From Latrodectus hesperus (Eukaryota > Arthropoda > Arachnida > Araneae > Theridiidae): DNA of 64,000 bases. Both the position numbers and the translations under genes were made by a program. This document shows positions 10,757 to 24,653 of this stretch, in pieces. The stretch spans positions 11,078,274 through 11,142,273 of the forward strand of contig CM075862.1 of NCBI GenBank assembly GCA_037975125.1, read 5' to 3'. The notes beneath the pieces were generated by a model that saw nothing but the letters and a program-made list of their open reading frames with translations, was not told where the DNA came from and searched no databases. Position 1 is the stretch's first letter, and the number at the start of each line of letters is the position of its first letter.

Positions 10757-13700
10757 AAATTTAAATTTTTACTAACTGGGTAATATAGTTAATAAATAAA
10801 TATAGAAATAATAGCATTTTGTTATATTTCTCTTTTGATCTAAAATTAATTCTTTTAGTGTATTTGTGCTGCCAAATGTTAAACAGTTATTGTAATTGAC
10901 ATATTTCATAACAGTGATTGAAAACTTGGCTTAAATTATGGCTCTCTAATCATTTTTGCTGACTTTGACTTATTTTACTGGTATTTATTATTTTAAGTAT
11001 ATTACTGAACTACTTTAAGCATCTATGCCAAAATAAAAGGGAAATTTATATTTTTATAGCAGATAATTATATAACAAAAAAGTCACTTTTTGCTCATACG
11101 GTCTAATTTGTCTGGTATTTACAATTTAGGTCAAATTTCAAACCCATATTTATATTCATATCCAAAGTGCAAATAAAGGCCATAAACTCTTTTATTTTTT
11201 AAATCTAATATGTGTAGCATTCAGTTACTAATTTTAAAATGCAGATATTTGTTTTGCTAAACTAGAAGTTAATAACTGTAAATTACAAAAGGTTAAAAAA
11301 AATTTGTAAAAAAAAATTATCTAATGCCATTTCATGAGTACTAGTATTTACTTCAATTTGATTCTGTATTTTCTCATAGAAAAATAATATTTGAATTATT
11401 ATTAGTATATAAAAATAAATTAAAATATTTAGTAGGAAAATCAAAATAATTAACTTTATTTACTATATTTGTGATCAATACATTACTGTTTGTTGCAAGT
11501 GTATTTCAATATATCACTGTGATTATTATTAATTTTCTGATAAGAATTTATTTAGACAAAGATTAAAGTACTGCCTTTTTTCTCCTCATTGTGAAACTTC
11601 TAATAGTAAAATAAATGCATAATTTTTTAGGACAATTATTTCCAGTCAAAATTAACATAACTATTTTATATTTTGTATAAATATTTTACCTTACTCTAAA
11701 TATTTATACAGAATATAAAATATCTATGTTAAGTCAGTATATAAAATATACATAAAATTATTAGCAAAGATCTCATATTTTAAAGGTTATTTAGATCATA
11801 GTATAACATAAAAGAGGAGTCTCAATCTAACAAGGAATTGTGAATGCTTCTGTATTTTATTATTTTACTATTATATTTTAAATATTAGTTAAATAAAATT
11901 TATAATGGAATTTAAATTAATTTCTTATAGAAAATAATTGTATTTTATTTTATGTTTATTCAGCTAACATTAAGCATATCCATTAATTCTTAAATATTCA
12001 AAGCATAATAATTCCATTATACTGCTATAAATTTAACATAATTTTTATTTTATAAGAGCTGATATTATTCATCTTATTGAAGTATATTATAGTAATGAAA
12101 TTTAATGATCATAAAAATGTTTTCTAAATGTATAATGATGCAAATAATTGTGCATTGATAATAATATACATAAATTTTAGCTTTTAATTTAATTGCTGGT
12201 AAACTTTAGATTAGAAAATAAACCAATTTATTTTTAAAAAATATAAAATAACTAGTTTAATTTTCTTTTAATAAATGATGAATTGAGAAATGAATACTTA
12301 TTTTTTAAAGTCTGTAAATTTTTACTTTACAAAACTACACAAAGCTTAAATTTTATTTTTTCTTTCATTGTAAATTATTTCCTAATACACCCAATAAGCT
12401 AATAATTTTGAAGTTAGAAAATTTTGATTCATGAGCAAAAAAGGTCTCTGCAACAACTTCATATGAATTTTTTTATCACTTTAAGAATCTTAAATTGTGG
12501 TTTTTAATCAAATTTCATAATGATCAGTTTATGATTTTTAATAATCATAATTAGTGCCTCAAAAATTGGTATCTCATTCAAGTTGATATTTCAGTAATAA
12601 AATCACTTATGAAACCAAAGCATTTATTAGAATGAATTCCTAATGTAAAAACAGATTTTGTCCAAAATAATTAAACAAAAGTAATGATATGTGCATTTTT
12701 GTAAAACTTTTTATATATAAAAAAATGTTTGCAAAGGAGTAGAAATTATGCAGTTATTTATTTTACTTTTCTTAATTAAACTATTTTATTAAATATTGAA
12801 AAATTTTAATACTAAAAATAACAATTTTAAATACTGAAAAAATTAGCTACAAATTTTCAGCTCACCAATGTAGCACCTGATATATCAGGTTTTAAATAGA
12901 AATAAACTAAAGTGAGAAATTAAAACTTTAAAAAAAATTTTTTTTAGCCTTCACTTAAACATTCATTGTGGGATACACAAGAAGAAGGTTACATTATTAA
13001 CATGCAAATTATCATTGATAATTTTTTATAAATTTATGTAATCTGATATTTTTAATGTTGTAACATTTTTTACCATTAACTTTCATTTCCTTTGTGGGTT
13101 TGAATTTATTGTTTTCATGAAAAAATGGCAGTTATTTGTTTTGTTTATTTTTCATAAGAACAAACTATAAATAAGTTATGAAAACTTGTTAAAATGTTCA
13201 TACTTCAACAGAAAATGTTCATTATAAATAAAAAAAAATTTTATGCTACAATATTGAATTTGTTTATTCATGGAAGAATTTTTTTAATGATGAGTAAACC
13301 TTATGACCTATGAAAAATGGAGTCGTTATAACTGAATTTAATGCTACAACTTAGTTGTAATAAATTTGGCATCTGAATTGTTTCTTATAATAGAAGTAAT
13401 AAAATAATCACTTTCATTAAATTGCTTACTATCTTATATTGAATCAGATACATTCTTATTTTATTTGTTCTTGTTTTATTTATTCAATTAACAACTTTCA
13501 AAATTTTATTACTGTTGAAAATGTTATTTTTCTGAATTATATGCCATAATATATTAATTGTATTGCAATTATTTTAGATTCTTTCTTTGAAAAATGTGCC
13601 ACACATCTGTGCCTTAATAAAGCAGCCAAAGAAAATAAACAGGAATAAAAAACATTTATTAATGTTTATTTTTATTTAGAGTTGCTATACTGGATCATAA

Positions 13701-14394
13701 TTTCTTTGTAACCAAGAAAATGTATCCAGGTTTAATTTATTTAATATGCCCAATAACTTTTATATTTATTTTGTTGATATATATGTTACAATCTATAATT
13801 TATCATGAAATTTCATCTAAGTATTTTTTTTCAGTTTTTCATTGTCTCTTGTATTTTACAACATTAATTTGTTTATGTTAATATGTACTTCAAAATGTAT
13901 ATAATTTTGGAGGCTTAAAGATAATATGTGCAATTGAATATATATAAATAATATTTATCAGTGTTTATTAATGTTGGTATAAAATTCTCTTGTAATCAAG
14001 AAAATATTCGAGTCTAAGATCTTTTTAAATTGGTTCTTTATTTTCTTAGATTCTTTTGCAATGCTTTTATACTTATTTTAGTGATATTTATTTAGAATAT
14101 ATTTTAAACAATGTACAAACATTGTCTTGGTGTTTAATTTCAAATTTTATTTAGTATACTTTCCAAATAAATTTTCTAAGGAAGCAATTTTTTAAAATGG
14201 CTAAAAAATACCTGCTCATAAGCATCAATTCCAATCGTTTTGTTTAAGAATACCTTCTTAATATTAAGTGTTATTCAGTTTTAAATATATATTGATTTCT
14301 TTAATTTAAAAAATGTAAATATTAAATATTTAATATAAATATATTAACTTATATATTCAGGTTTAATCAAATGTACGAATCTTCAATCTTTGTT

Positions 14395-14875
14395 ATGTTT
14401 TGATTGTATTCATTTGGAACCTATTTTGTTCTATTTTTCTTTTAAGTTAGTTTTTTTAAGGAAACTTGAATTTTTATACATTTTTTATACTAATGTGATT
14501 TTCTAAATTTCATTAAAAATTGTATCTTTGAATTCTTTATTTTAATTCTCTAGCTTCCAATTCTGCTGATGAAATAATTTGCTGATATATTAAATAAAAA
14601 TTAGACTGAGATAATCATGATTTTCACTTGAGATTCTTGGATAAAAATTTCAATGCTTAAAGATGAAATTTTTCATTCAAAAATCAATCCTTTATTAAAT
14701 TCTGGGAACTATTTTATTCAAATATTTAAGAAAAAAATATTTCAATTAATTTAAGAATCATAAGTTGCAAAAATTCTTTTTAATTAAATGCATTGAAAAT
14801 AAAAGTAACGCAAAAATAATTAATTATACTGAATTAATTTTTTGATTTGTATATAAATTGTCAGTAAATATAAGG
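14395..14875 (+). repeat. Diverged direct duplication, right copy
   Basis: Partner of 70-490, same orientation, about 14.3 kb downstream. Either a segmental duplication whose rest has decayed, or two copies of an unrecognised AT-rich repeat. It has no coding potential. Confidence 0.65.
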
Positions 14876-17800
14876 AATCTCTTGTTATTTCGTGGCTACT
14901 TTGTATACATATAATTTTTTTTATCTCTTAATATTTTTATTACATACTTCTTTATACTTTGCTGTGATGCTCAACTTTTGAGTTTTTTTGCTTTAAAGTA
15001 ATATGCAATTCTTTGTGTAATTGATTGTTGGTACATGTAAATTTGTTTTTTAAATTTCAGAAATTATTTAGTTGAAAATTTGATCATTTTATTAAATGGA
15101 TATTTTATTATCGAAAATTTAAGAAGTTGTTATGATAATGTAGATTGGTCATTAAATTGTAAGCTATCTTTTCAGAGATGTAATTTCTATATTGGAAAAC
15201 ATTGTGTGTGATGTTGTCATTTTGAGCTCTCCTTTAAGATTTTGCCTTTATAAAGTGTTATATCAATTTTGTTATTTATATATCAAATGTACTTATACTG
15301 AGATATGTATTAAATAATTTATCAAACTTTAGTGTAAATTTGAATTATAAAAAACTTGAGCAATATATAAATATATATATATAATTTTATCCTATAAATC
15401 TTAATTATAGTTCTAGTGTTTATTGCTTTTTACTGTATTCTACTCATTTTTAATTTGATAAGCTTTTTTAATATATATATATATGTTGTTGTTGGCTTAT
15501 CCTCTTTAAAGATCTGACATTAGATTGTTGTGTATGAATATAATCAAAAATAATTATATCACATTACTGTTATTCAGATATATTTATATTATTCATTTCT
15601 GGATTGTAAATATTAAATCTCTGGATTGTAATTGATTGTAAAAAATAAAATTTCTGGATTGTAAATGTATTAATTTTGTTTTACTTATATGTATTCAAAT
15701 ATTTTTGCTTAAATTTGATTATTGTTTCCTTTATAATTTAATGGAGTAATTAAAAACTTGTAATATATATGTAAATATATATATATATATATATATTATT
15801 TTATTCAGATTTCTAAAAGCATTGCAAAAGTCACTTTAACCAAAATACTGAATTAAAAAAATTAATTTCAAACATAAGTGTCATTACAATTCAAATCTTT
15901 TTACTTGTGCAAATTATTTTTGATGATAACTTTTATTGGAAAAAAAACTATATATATTCTCATATATTGTTGTTTATTTTTTGCATTATTTATAAATTTA
16001 GTATAAGCATAACTCAATAATATTGATATTTTTAATTTCTTTAATATTTTATATTATTAGTGCCTTATTCATTTAAAGTATTTATTTTTATTTGGAACTG
16101 TTTGCCTCCCATTTAAATTTATTCTGTTAATATTTTATAGTTTATGTACTTTTATAATTTTTAATAAGCTTGCATGATGGTCACTTGATTACTAAAAGAT
16201 AAATGTAAGTATTTTCAATTTGTTACAGTTGAAGAATGAATTCATGTTGCATATAGTGTATATATATACTTAAGAAATGTATCATCAGTAATGTCTTTTA
16301 TGTAATAAACATGTTTCCATGGAGTATCATTCAATAAATTTTAAATTTTTTTAAGAATTTATTTTTTAAAATCTTTTTATGTTTATTAGATTTTACAAAT
16401 AAAGTAGAAACACATTACTTTAAAATTAAAATTAGAATGTGTATGACTGTCAATTTTTGGATAGGAAATGCTAAAATTGGCTTTAGTAAAAACCCAAGAG
16501 TAAAAATTGCTATTTCAACTAACATTTCAAATACTTAATCGTAAGTAAGCAGTAGAAAAATATTTCTCTTTGTGTTATGTAAAATTATACATTGATCTGG
16601 AAAGAAAAATAAAAATGCAAACTCTCTAAGTCAGACTTTTTTTCTATGAAAAAGTTTCTTTATAAATATGTAAATCAAGCTTCTGAGCTTAAAATAAATC
16701 TGAACTATATTGCATCAGTTTTTTGATTGTTAATAAATACTGCAACTTGACTTATTGAAAAACAAATAGAAATTATCAATTACTCTTAAGGCAATGAAAC
16801 TACTCATATTTAAAAATATGAATATTCTGAACAAATTAAGTAGGTAAGGATTTTAGTTATTACAATTAATATTTATAAAATATGTGTGTATGATACATAA
16901 AGCTGAGGATAAAAATAATCATAGAAAACTTATTGTATTGCTTGTATTTTGGTAAATAACATCTAATTTTTCTAATATACTTTTATTCCAAAGGGAAAAT
17001 TTATTTTTAACTTATTTAAAAAAAATTATTTCCAATAATAATTCATTTTAAAATACAAAAATTTTGATAATGTTTTTAAATCTTATTGTATCAAAAATTT
17101 ACATAGCGAAAAATCAAATTAAAGTTCAGCATTTAAATTCTAAGAGAAATTTATGTTCAAATTCTACATTCAGTCTGATTTTGCATGAAAAAAAGTATAA
17201 TTTGATAATTTTAAAAACTGTTTCCTGTATCTTTTTATTAATTAATTGCAATATTATTTTTACAAAAGTAGTTTTTGAATGTTAAATATTCGGGTTGGTT
17301 GTTCTTTTCTATACTTGAATAAACTAATTACCAGAAATTTTGAAAGTTAAACATCTACATTTTGAAATGACAGATGTCTAATAAATGGAACAACTAATAA
17401 AATGCAACTGAATTCAAACGGTAAATTAACCAAACAAAATTATCTTCCAAATAGGCGATCAGGAGCTGACATAAAATTTTGAATTTTCCAAATTATTGGT
17501 GTTATGCAAGAATATAAACAGGTCAATTGCAAAAAGTAAATTGAGTAAAAATGACATATGTAAAAGTAAAAATGACAAAACTGTAATAAAAATATTTAAT
17601 TCAATAGCATAAGCGTATGTCATTTTTAATCTTTGTTTTCTTCTATTTTAATACAATGGATTTTTATTTTAATTGAATGGATTAAGATGCACTATTATAT
17701 TAAAATATAAATATTTTTCATTTCCCACAGTATTTAAAGTGAAATATTGAATTTTAAGTACCCATTGGTTTGAAAATACTTACAAGAGAGGTCGTTTTTG

Positions 17801-18713
17801 ATTTAATTGATTTTTTTAAGAACATCAAAATGTTAAAAGATGCTGTTATTTATTGACATAAAAAATATTACTTTTAATTTCATCAATAAATACTTTTTAT
17901 CTTAGCATTATTGATTTCATGTACTTTTACTATAATTTTTCATGGCACAGTTAATTTTATAATTGATTATAATTTTGAGTTCAAATGTTACAATCTAATA
18001 CAAAAGCATTTATTAACACATTACATTATAACCTTTCTTAAAAAAGAAAGTTTAGGCAAATAAACTGAAAAACACCTACTGTGCACCTTCATGTAGATCA
18101 TAAATTTTAGATTAAATTCTCATGTCCTATTTTATAAAAGAATAAAAAAAAACTTTATTTTTTAAAAATGTACGCAAATTTCTTAATATGAAAAGTATTA
18201 TACATAATATTTCTTAACACAGCAATCTTAGAGTAATTAAAAATAAGATATGGTAGGCAATTTTTAAAGGATTTATTTTACATAAGTAAAACCAATTAAA
18301 CAATTTAAAACTCTCAAAATTTTATCTGATATCTTCCAAAATAATTACATATCTCACTAGAAAAAAGACAAGTTACCTTTTTTTATATATAAAAAGCCAT
18401 GCTGGTTTATTTTTTTATCTTTAAAGCTGTTATTGCCACAGTTAAATAATTCGTGTGTGTTTAATCTTGAATATGAATGTTTATTGTGTTTTCAGAATCC
18501 ATTTGAAACAATTTCCGATTGAAATAGCTTTCTTTTCATTCAAGCTTTCATTTGCAAAAATTGATCGTAGTAACAACCAAACCAATATCTGAAGATTAAT
18601 TTCCTATAAAATCGTCGGTGAGAAAAAAAGGAAGTCCTTAGAGATTTAATTATAATTTGCGAAATAATCACAAAGAAATATTTTCGGAGTGATTTAATTT
18701 CCTCTTATATTTT

Positions 18714-18715
<2 letters not shown>

Positions 18716-18785
<70 letters not shown>
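18716..18785. repeat. (TA)n microsatellite
   Basis: About 70 bp of uninterrupted TA. Confidence 0.95.
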
Positions 18786-18788
<3 letters not shown>

Positions 18789-18839
18789 TTAACGAGAAAG
18801 CAAACACAGCTAAAATTTAAAACTTTGACATAACTAAAT

Positions 18840-19130
18840 TCATAAATGTAAAAATGTCGATGACATTTTCTTTGAAACTAACAGTATTGTTACATTTGCA
18901 TGAATAGATATTCTCATAGGGAATTCTCTAAATAAGAATGTTATCAGAATTTCAATGAACCAAATCATGCCGCGTTTGTAAAAGGCTGCAAGTAAGATCT
19001 TCACAGTGGAAAGATTTTGCTTGAAATCTGTACCACGTTTAAGCAAACTGTAATAGAACAAGATATGAAGATAGCTAGAGACCATAACCCTAGAAGAATT
19101 AATAAGGAATTTTTCATATTTGGGAAGCAA
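18840..19130 (-). other. Unidentified open frame of 96 codons
   Basis: An uninterrupted frame on the minus strand, Leu/Ile/Phe-rich with two hydrophobic stretches, in a locally less AT-rich patch beside a (TA)n tract. It has no recognisable motif and no flanking exons were found. It could be chance or a fragment of a membrane-protein gene; the length is only mildly unusual for this composition. Confidence 0.15.
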
Positions 19131-19536
19131 CTGCTGTATATAAATGCCCTCAGCTACAGCAAAGTTTATATAATAACCTCAAAAACAGAGAAATAACTAA
19201 AAAGTAGAGTTCGCTGATTCTATATATATAGATAATTTTTAAAGTATTTAAAACTTTATCTCCCGAACAAATAAATAAAAAACATTATATAAACATGAGA
19301 AAAATGATGAACTAATAAATACAAATTATGGAAACTATTGCAAATATATTCAAAATAATGCGCACTTTTTTCTAATATAAATTTAATAGTTTGAATTATT
19401 TAGCTCTAATTTCCGTTCACAAATTGAAAATTTTATTTGATTGTATACAATGTGTGTGCATATATATTTCATATAAAAGTAGAAAATAAAAGCAAAGAGT
19501 TATCTTCATCTCATTCGTATAGGTTATATTTAGAGA

Positions 19537-20163
19537 TGTAAAAATTCCCGGGAAATTTCAACCGCAGGAATTTACTCGGCACTTTTGGAAATAAACCTGG
19601 AATATTTTGAGGGAATAAACTCAACCAATCATCTTCTGTTTAATGGATTGTTTTGAATTACATATATGAAAATACGTGATGTAAGCTACGTAAATAGGAA
19701 AAAAAAAATGTTTGTATTCTAGTACGAAAATTAATTAGTTTCGCCCTGAGGAAAACGAAATTACTTGTTAAAATAATGACTTAATATTTAATGAAATATA
19801 TCGAGATATATTTCTCAGAACGGTCAGAGTAACATTTCCACATTTCTTTTGTTATAAATTCATGCTGAGAAGAAAAAAAAGTTTCCTCAACATCAATTTT
19901 TAAAGTTATTCTGAAGTGGTCATTAAGGTAAATTTGTTTTTTCCTGAAAAACTTTATATTACCGCAATTAATAAGAGAAAACTTAATATAAGTGAATTTT
20001 TATTTGTTTTAAGAAATGTTTGATACAAACACACACAACTCCAAAAATTTCTTAATTATCTTAAAAATTTTAAAAATCTCGAGGTCTTTCAAAATTCTAC
20101 GGAATTTTTAAATTTTCCAAGGGAATAAACATGGTTTTTTCCTTCCTTTTCAGTACTAGTTAT
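19537..20163 (-). repeat. Dispersed repeat, family E (possibly hAT-like MITE)
   Basis: The right part, read on the minus strand from about 20163, matches 55203-55430 read on the plus strand: both contain gaattttgaaagacctcga, then a stretch ending in ccttaatga or gcgttaatga. The left end reads tagagatgtaaaaattcccg, a form resembling hAT-type ends. The terminal inverted repeat is weak and no 8-bp target duplication was established. Confidence 0.45.
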
Positions 20164-20976
20164 ATTCCTTTCGTCATTTTTAATACAGACTTAGGAATAC
20201 TTCTTTATTCTAATGAAATATAATCTCAGTCGTGGATTTCTTCACAATGTTCACAAGATTTTATCACACAGCAAATTATGCAAAAAATAAGACAATGTTT
20301 GGAAAGATTTCCAAATATTGTCTGAAAAATATAGGAATTAAACATCTAATTGGTCTTTTAAGAGGTAATGAACAAGTGGAAAGCATCGATGAAATTATAA
20401 TTTCAACCATTGTCAGTTGTTTGCTGATAATTTTTTTATATATGTTCTAGATGTCTAACAAATTTTGAATAAAACAGCACAAAATAATCCTCCTTTAACT
20501 TATGATTAGTCAACATGAAAAATAAACAGGATTGTTGAAGGAAGAAATTATTAGACATCAAAAAGAATGTTTAAACATAATAAAAAGGGCGAGAAAGCTA
20601 TAGAAACATTCCAAATCTACCGCAGCCAAATCAATGTCAATTTAACAGAAAACTAAATTTCCACAGACTATTCAAAGTATTTAATTCAGTCGCCATTTAA
20701 CGCGCATCTCAGCAAAGGATTTAAGAGTCAATATAAATATTTTGGTTTTTACCAACAATACAAAAGTTGAAACAAAAAAAATAATAAAGTTGTCATACCT
20801 GGAAACATAAATACTCTTATTGGCACCTCAATCAACCGCATAAAATATGAAACCTTGAAACTATGAAATAGTTGCTGTTCGCTAGTTGATTACTTGCCTT
20901 CCAGAAGACTGATTTTCCATCAAATGATGTAGGATTAGTCTTTTATTTTTAACATAGTTTGAAACACATTTTAATA

Positions 20977-21425
20977 CAGCGAGTGATCAGTTAACGAACA
21001 TAATCCGTTACAAGACTATGTTCGCTATCCGAATTGTTCGACAATCGATCAACTATTTACCATAGACTTTTTGTGAAATCGATTAATTTATTCTGGAGAC
21101 CCTAAAAATTAAATTGTAAAAAGGGTGCATAATTTCTTTGGTAGTTTATTAAAAATATAATACATACGTATAGTCTTGCATATTAATTAATCTTTTTCAT
21201 TTTTCGTTTATGGGGCTCTAAAGAACATGTCTAATGATGATTGTTTTTCTCTCTTTTTTAAGACTTTACGGAAGTGATTGATAGCACTGTTGTTGTAAAG
21301 ATCTCTAACCTTACTGATATCACCTTGGTTTGGGCGCCATTCTGAGACATTCTCCCACTTCTTCAACGAATGAACGATGAGAATGCTCAAAATGAAATCA
21401 ATTTCGGTTTTGAGTGAAATCAAAT
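20977..21425 (-). pseudogene. Tigger/pogo element, 3' remnant
   Basis: At 20977, directly after a TA, a terminal-repeat-like sequence runs CAGCGAGTGATCAGTTAACG, followed by aatccgtt and gttcgctatccg, the layout known for Tigger ends. On the minus strand an open frame from 21423 to 21208 ends KREKQSSLDMFFRAP, resembling the LDxFF C-terminus of Tigger/jerky-type transposases. The DDE region and the other end are missing, so only the 3' end survives. Family knowledge supports the call; no search was run. Confidence 0.6.
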
Positions 21426-21949
21426 CCGAAACTGATATAATTATTGAATTTTTAATCTCATTTAAATTTCCTATTTGATCTTTGAATGCTATCAGTAAAA
21501 TTGCTGTGAATTTAATTGCTCATTGATTTTAGCAATAGTTTTTCGTCACATAAAAATCAGTCCTTCATCATAATATAAAAAATTGTTTTTTAATAATGTA
21601 TTTGTTTTGTAAAAAATTAATTTTTTTAAAAAAGCAACAATAATTAAATGAAATATTTATAAAGATCTAACGAAAATCGTTTTGAGAAGCAAATATAATT
21701 TTGTTGAAAATATCATAAAAGTTACTGACCAAATTTTCAATACACTTATATTCTTTATAAGCATTTCCTTTTAAATGCAGTCATTTTCAGAGTTTATATT
21801 GAACTGAGATCAATTTTTGACTTTCAACTATTAAAAGGAATAAATAGCCATTTCTGAATTTTAAAATGTTTTTCATACAGTGGAGGCATATATACGAATC
21901 ATTTACAACATACATCGTTTACAATATATACATTTTTTCTATGCTTGGT

Positions 21950-22170
21950 TTCTGTCTATGTTTTACACCTTTAAGCACTACAAGAGGCAGAAAAGATGGC
22001 GCCTTAACATAATGGGGCATCTAGTGGGTGTGCTATCATGGGTTCGAAAGTTTGTGGATCTTTGAAATTTAGAAGCAAAGAGTAAGCAAAAGACTCTGAA
22101 GACTTGGCCTGCCACCCCAAAAGGTATTATTTCACATGGAGGACATAGCTACCAAGACATATTTTGCTTA
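21950..22170 (-). mobile_element. SINE family C, partial, minus strand
   Basis: Read on the minus strand, ctatgtcctccatgtgaaat through ggcaggccaagtc and gcttctaaat to aaggcgccatc matches the body of the plus-strand copy at 56972-57395. The tRNA-like head is absent or decayed. Confidence 0.55.
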
Positions 22171-23969
22171 CCTCAACGACTTTCAGTAAACAAATGAATC
22201 ATTAATTGGATAACTCACTACCTTCTAATAATGAGAACAATATCCAAACAAAAAGGTTACCAAGTCCTGTGTAACATAAATATAATTTACTAAATTGTCC
22301 TATTAGGAAAAGATCACAAAATATTATTAACTAATTTGAAATTCCTTTTTATAAGAATAAGAACTGTATATTACGATAAAAAATAAATTTGAATTCAAAC
22401 TTTTTATGAAACAATTATAAAACCTTTTTTCTGTTCTACTCCTTTAATATTTTATTATGTTTTAATTTAATTTTTATTCTTATATCTTATTTTGTCAACT
22501 TTAAATGTTGACCTTTTACCATGGAAATTCTAAAAATGAAAACGTAAAACAATTATCATTTTTGTACAAAACAAAACAAAAGTGCTATTTAATTAATTTC
22601 AATTTAATCTGCATCACAATTTCATCAATACTAAACGTTCATCTTTTTTGAAAATATTTTTTGCATATTTAAAATCTTTTCAAAAGTTGACAGCCAAGTA
22701 AAGAATATCTTTTCCAATTATTATATTTTCACCCTAAAAAATAAAATTAATTTCGTAAAACGTAGTTCATTTTTTTCAAAAGATAATTTGCGTCCTTTGT
22801 TAAGTAACAAATAGCAATTGTCATGGGAATTGCCTTTCACATGGAAATTGCTAATTCCTAATCCATTGTACCAATATATATGTAAGCAATTTACCAATAA
22901 GTAACTTAGCAATTAAATACTTTGAAAAGACATCTCTAATCAAAATTTCAACTGAATGTTACTGAAGAAATATGTCAAATGGAAACTATTTGCTTAACTT
23001 AATATGGTATACTCTCCGTACATACAAGCAATGAAGATAGCAGAAAAAATAAATTTCAAAAGGAATAGTGCTGTGAAGCCAAATAAACTGTAACACAACA
23101 ATAAAACTTAAGGCTTTTGAATAAAATTCTTAAAATAAACAAATTTTTAAAAAATAAAAGTTTTCAGAAACTTACAAATTAGCAGCTTTTTCAAATCGGC
23201 ATTTATTGTAAATGTTAAACATAACTTTATAGAAGTATATGATTAAATCAAATGGAAAATACTAATATTATGATACTTTAAAACGCAGTAGAGTTATAGT
23301 ACATACATAATTGTACGACGAAAAAAATAAAACACTAATTCAGGGGCATCCCCAAAGTGCTGTGAAGTCAAATAAATCAAAAGAATTGTTCTTTTGGAAT
23401 AATATTCTGTAAATATACACTGTAAGCCTTAGCAAACATGAGCTGTCGCGCCACAGAGTTTAATTTAGTTTATTCTGTAAATACATTTATTAGAAATTTA
23501 TATGTGAATAAATAAATGTAGAGAAATACTTGTACAGCTAATTTATCAATATTACTTTATTTATAACAAATAACATCGGATTTTGGGGTAGTTTTATGGT
23601 TCATAATAAACGAAGCAACTGCAAATAAAACATGAAATGTAATGTAACTAAACATAAAAATATGAAATATTTTGATTTCGATTATAATGGTAAGTTTAAA
23701 TAACTTAAATGGTAATTTGTTTTTTGTAATCCGAAATTTGTTTTTACAAATATAAAAAAAATCAAATTTACAAACACAATGACTAATTGAAAACTTCTTG
23801 ATGAATCAATAAAACGGTCGCGATTAAACTTCAAGAATCAAAGTTTCAAAATAATTGGAATTCAGGAACATTAATCTCAATTAGTAAAAAGATTCTTGAT
23901 AAACAAAAATGCTACTAAACAACTTAGAAAAATAAACAGCCATATTGAATTTAACTCTACATATGACAT

Positions 23970-24298
23970 ATTTTAGCAAAATATTGGCATGTCCAAGATT
24001 GATTGTTCCTTGGCTACCTTTCTAAGGTCAATAATGGCTTATCATGGTAGATTATTGAAAACTTGACTCCCACTATAATCTTAAATTGGCTTATCTTGGC
24101 ATTTCCTACATTAGGAAAACTTTGGCCCCATAATAGAACCAACCTTGGTTTATCTTAGCATGCCCAATATTGGGGAAGACGTGACACCCATTATAACTCC
24201 ATCATTGGGTTTATCTTGGCATAATGTATATTGGGGAAAACATGACGCCATTATTGGTTAATTATTGGGGTTATCTTGGCAATATTGCCAATAAGTAA
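23970..24298 (+). repeat. Degenerate tandem repeat, unit about 60 bp
   Basis: Five to six units each begin near (g)g(t)ttatcttggca and contain an element like ccaatattggggaaaac then a gac/ccattat motif. Units start near 24038, 24090, 24149, 24209 and 24270. Later units are most alike; the first are worn. The array lies about 220 bp before the THAP-like fragment. Confidence 0.7.
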
Positions 24299-24521
24299 TA
24301 ACCAAGCTATTTTTCTACTTGGGTTTTTAATTATGGATGGAAATTTCTGTAAAGCGTAGAATAGAGGGCGCTACTACCGTGGAGATCTAGAAAACTTCCG
24401 GCACGAAACTTCTTGCTTACTATTCCATTATTGTCTTATAGCATCGTGCTTGTTTTCTGTAGTTTTCATTGCTTTTGAGAAATATTGATTTAAAAGTAAT
24501 GATCCTATAAATTCTTTTGAA

Positions 24522-24653
24522 ATGCAGAAAGCAAATAAAGGTAACAGTTATTGCGTAGCATTTGGTTGCGATATGCAAGCTGGAACAAATATATTTTCGT
24601 AATTGAAGATGTTCAAATTTCCAATGGAACCCGATTTACAATTCTTAATTTAA
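24522..24653 (+). pseudogene. THAP-domain fragment, interrupted
   Basis: An ATG at 24522 opens a frame with YCVAFGC (Cys-x4-Cys), then TAA at 24600, after which the same frame continues with FKFPMEPDL and stops again. Cys-x2-4-Cys followed by F-x-FP-x-(D/E)P is the start of a THAP zinc finger, a DNA-binding domain of P-type transposases and of host factors. The in-frame stop, the missing CH pair and the missing AVPTIF box mark it as broken, or as one exon read into an intron. Upstream, about 24366-24440 is notably GC-rich. Confidence 0.45.

Noticed and set aside
20232..20450. Plus-strand frame of 72 codons next to repeat E
   Set aside because: No recognisable motif; length and composition are compatible with chance, and no copy is attached to the second repeat E.
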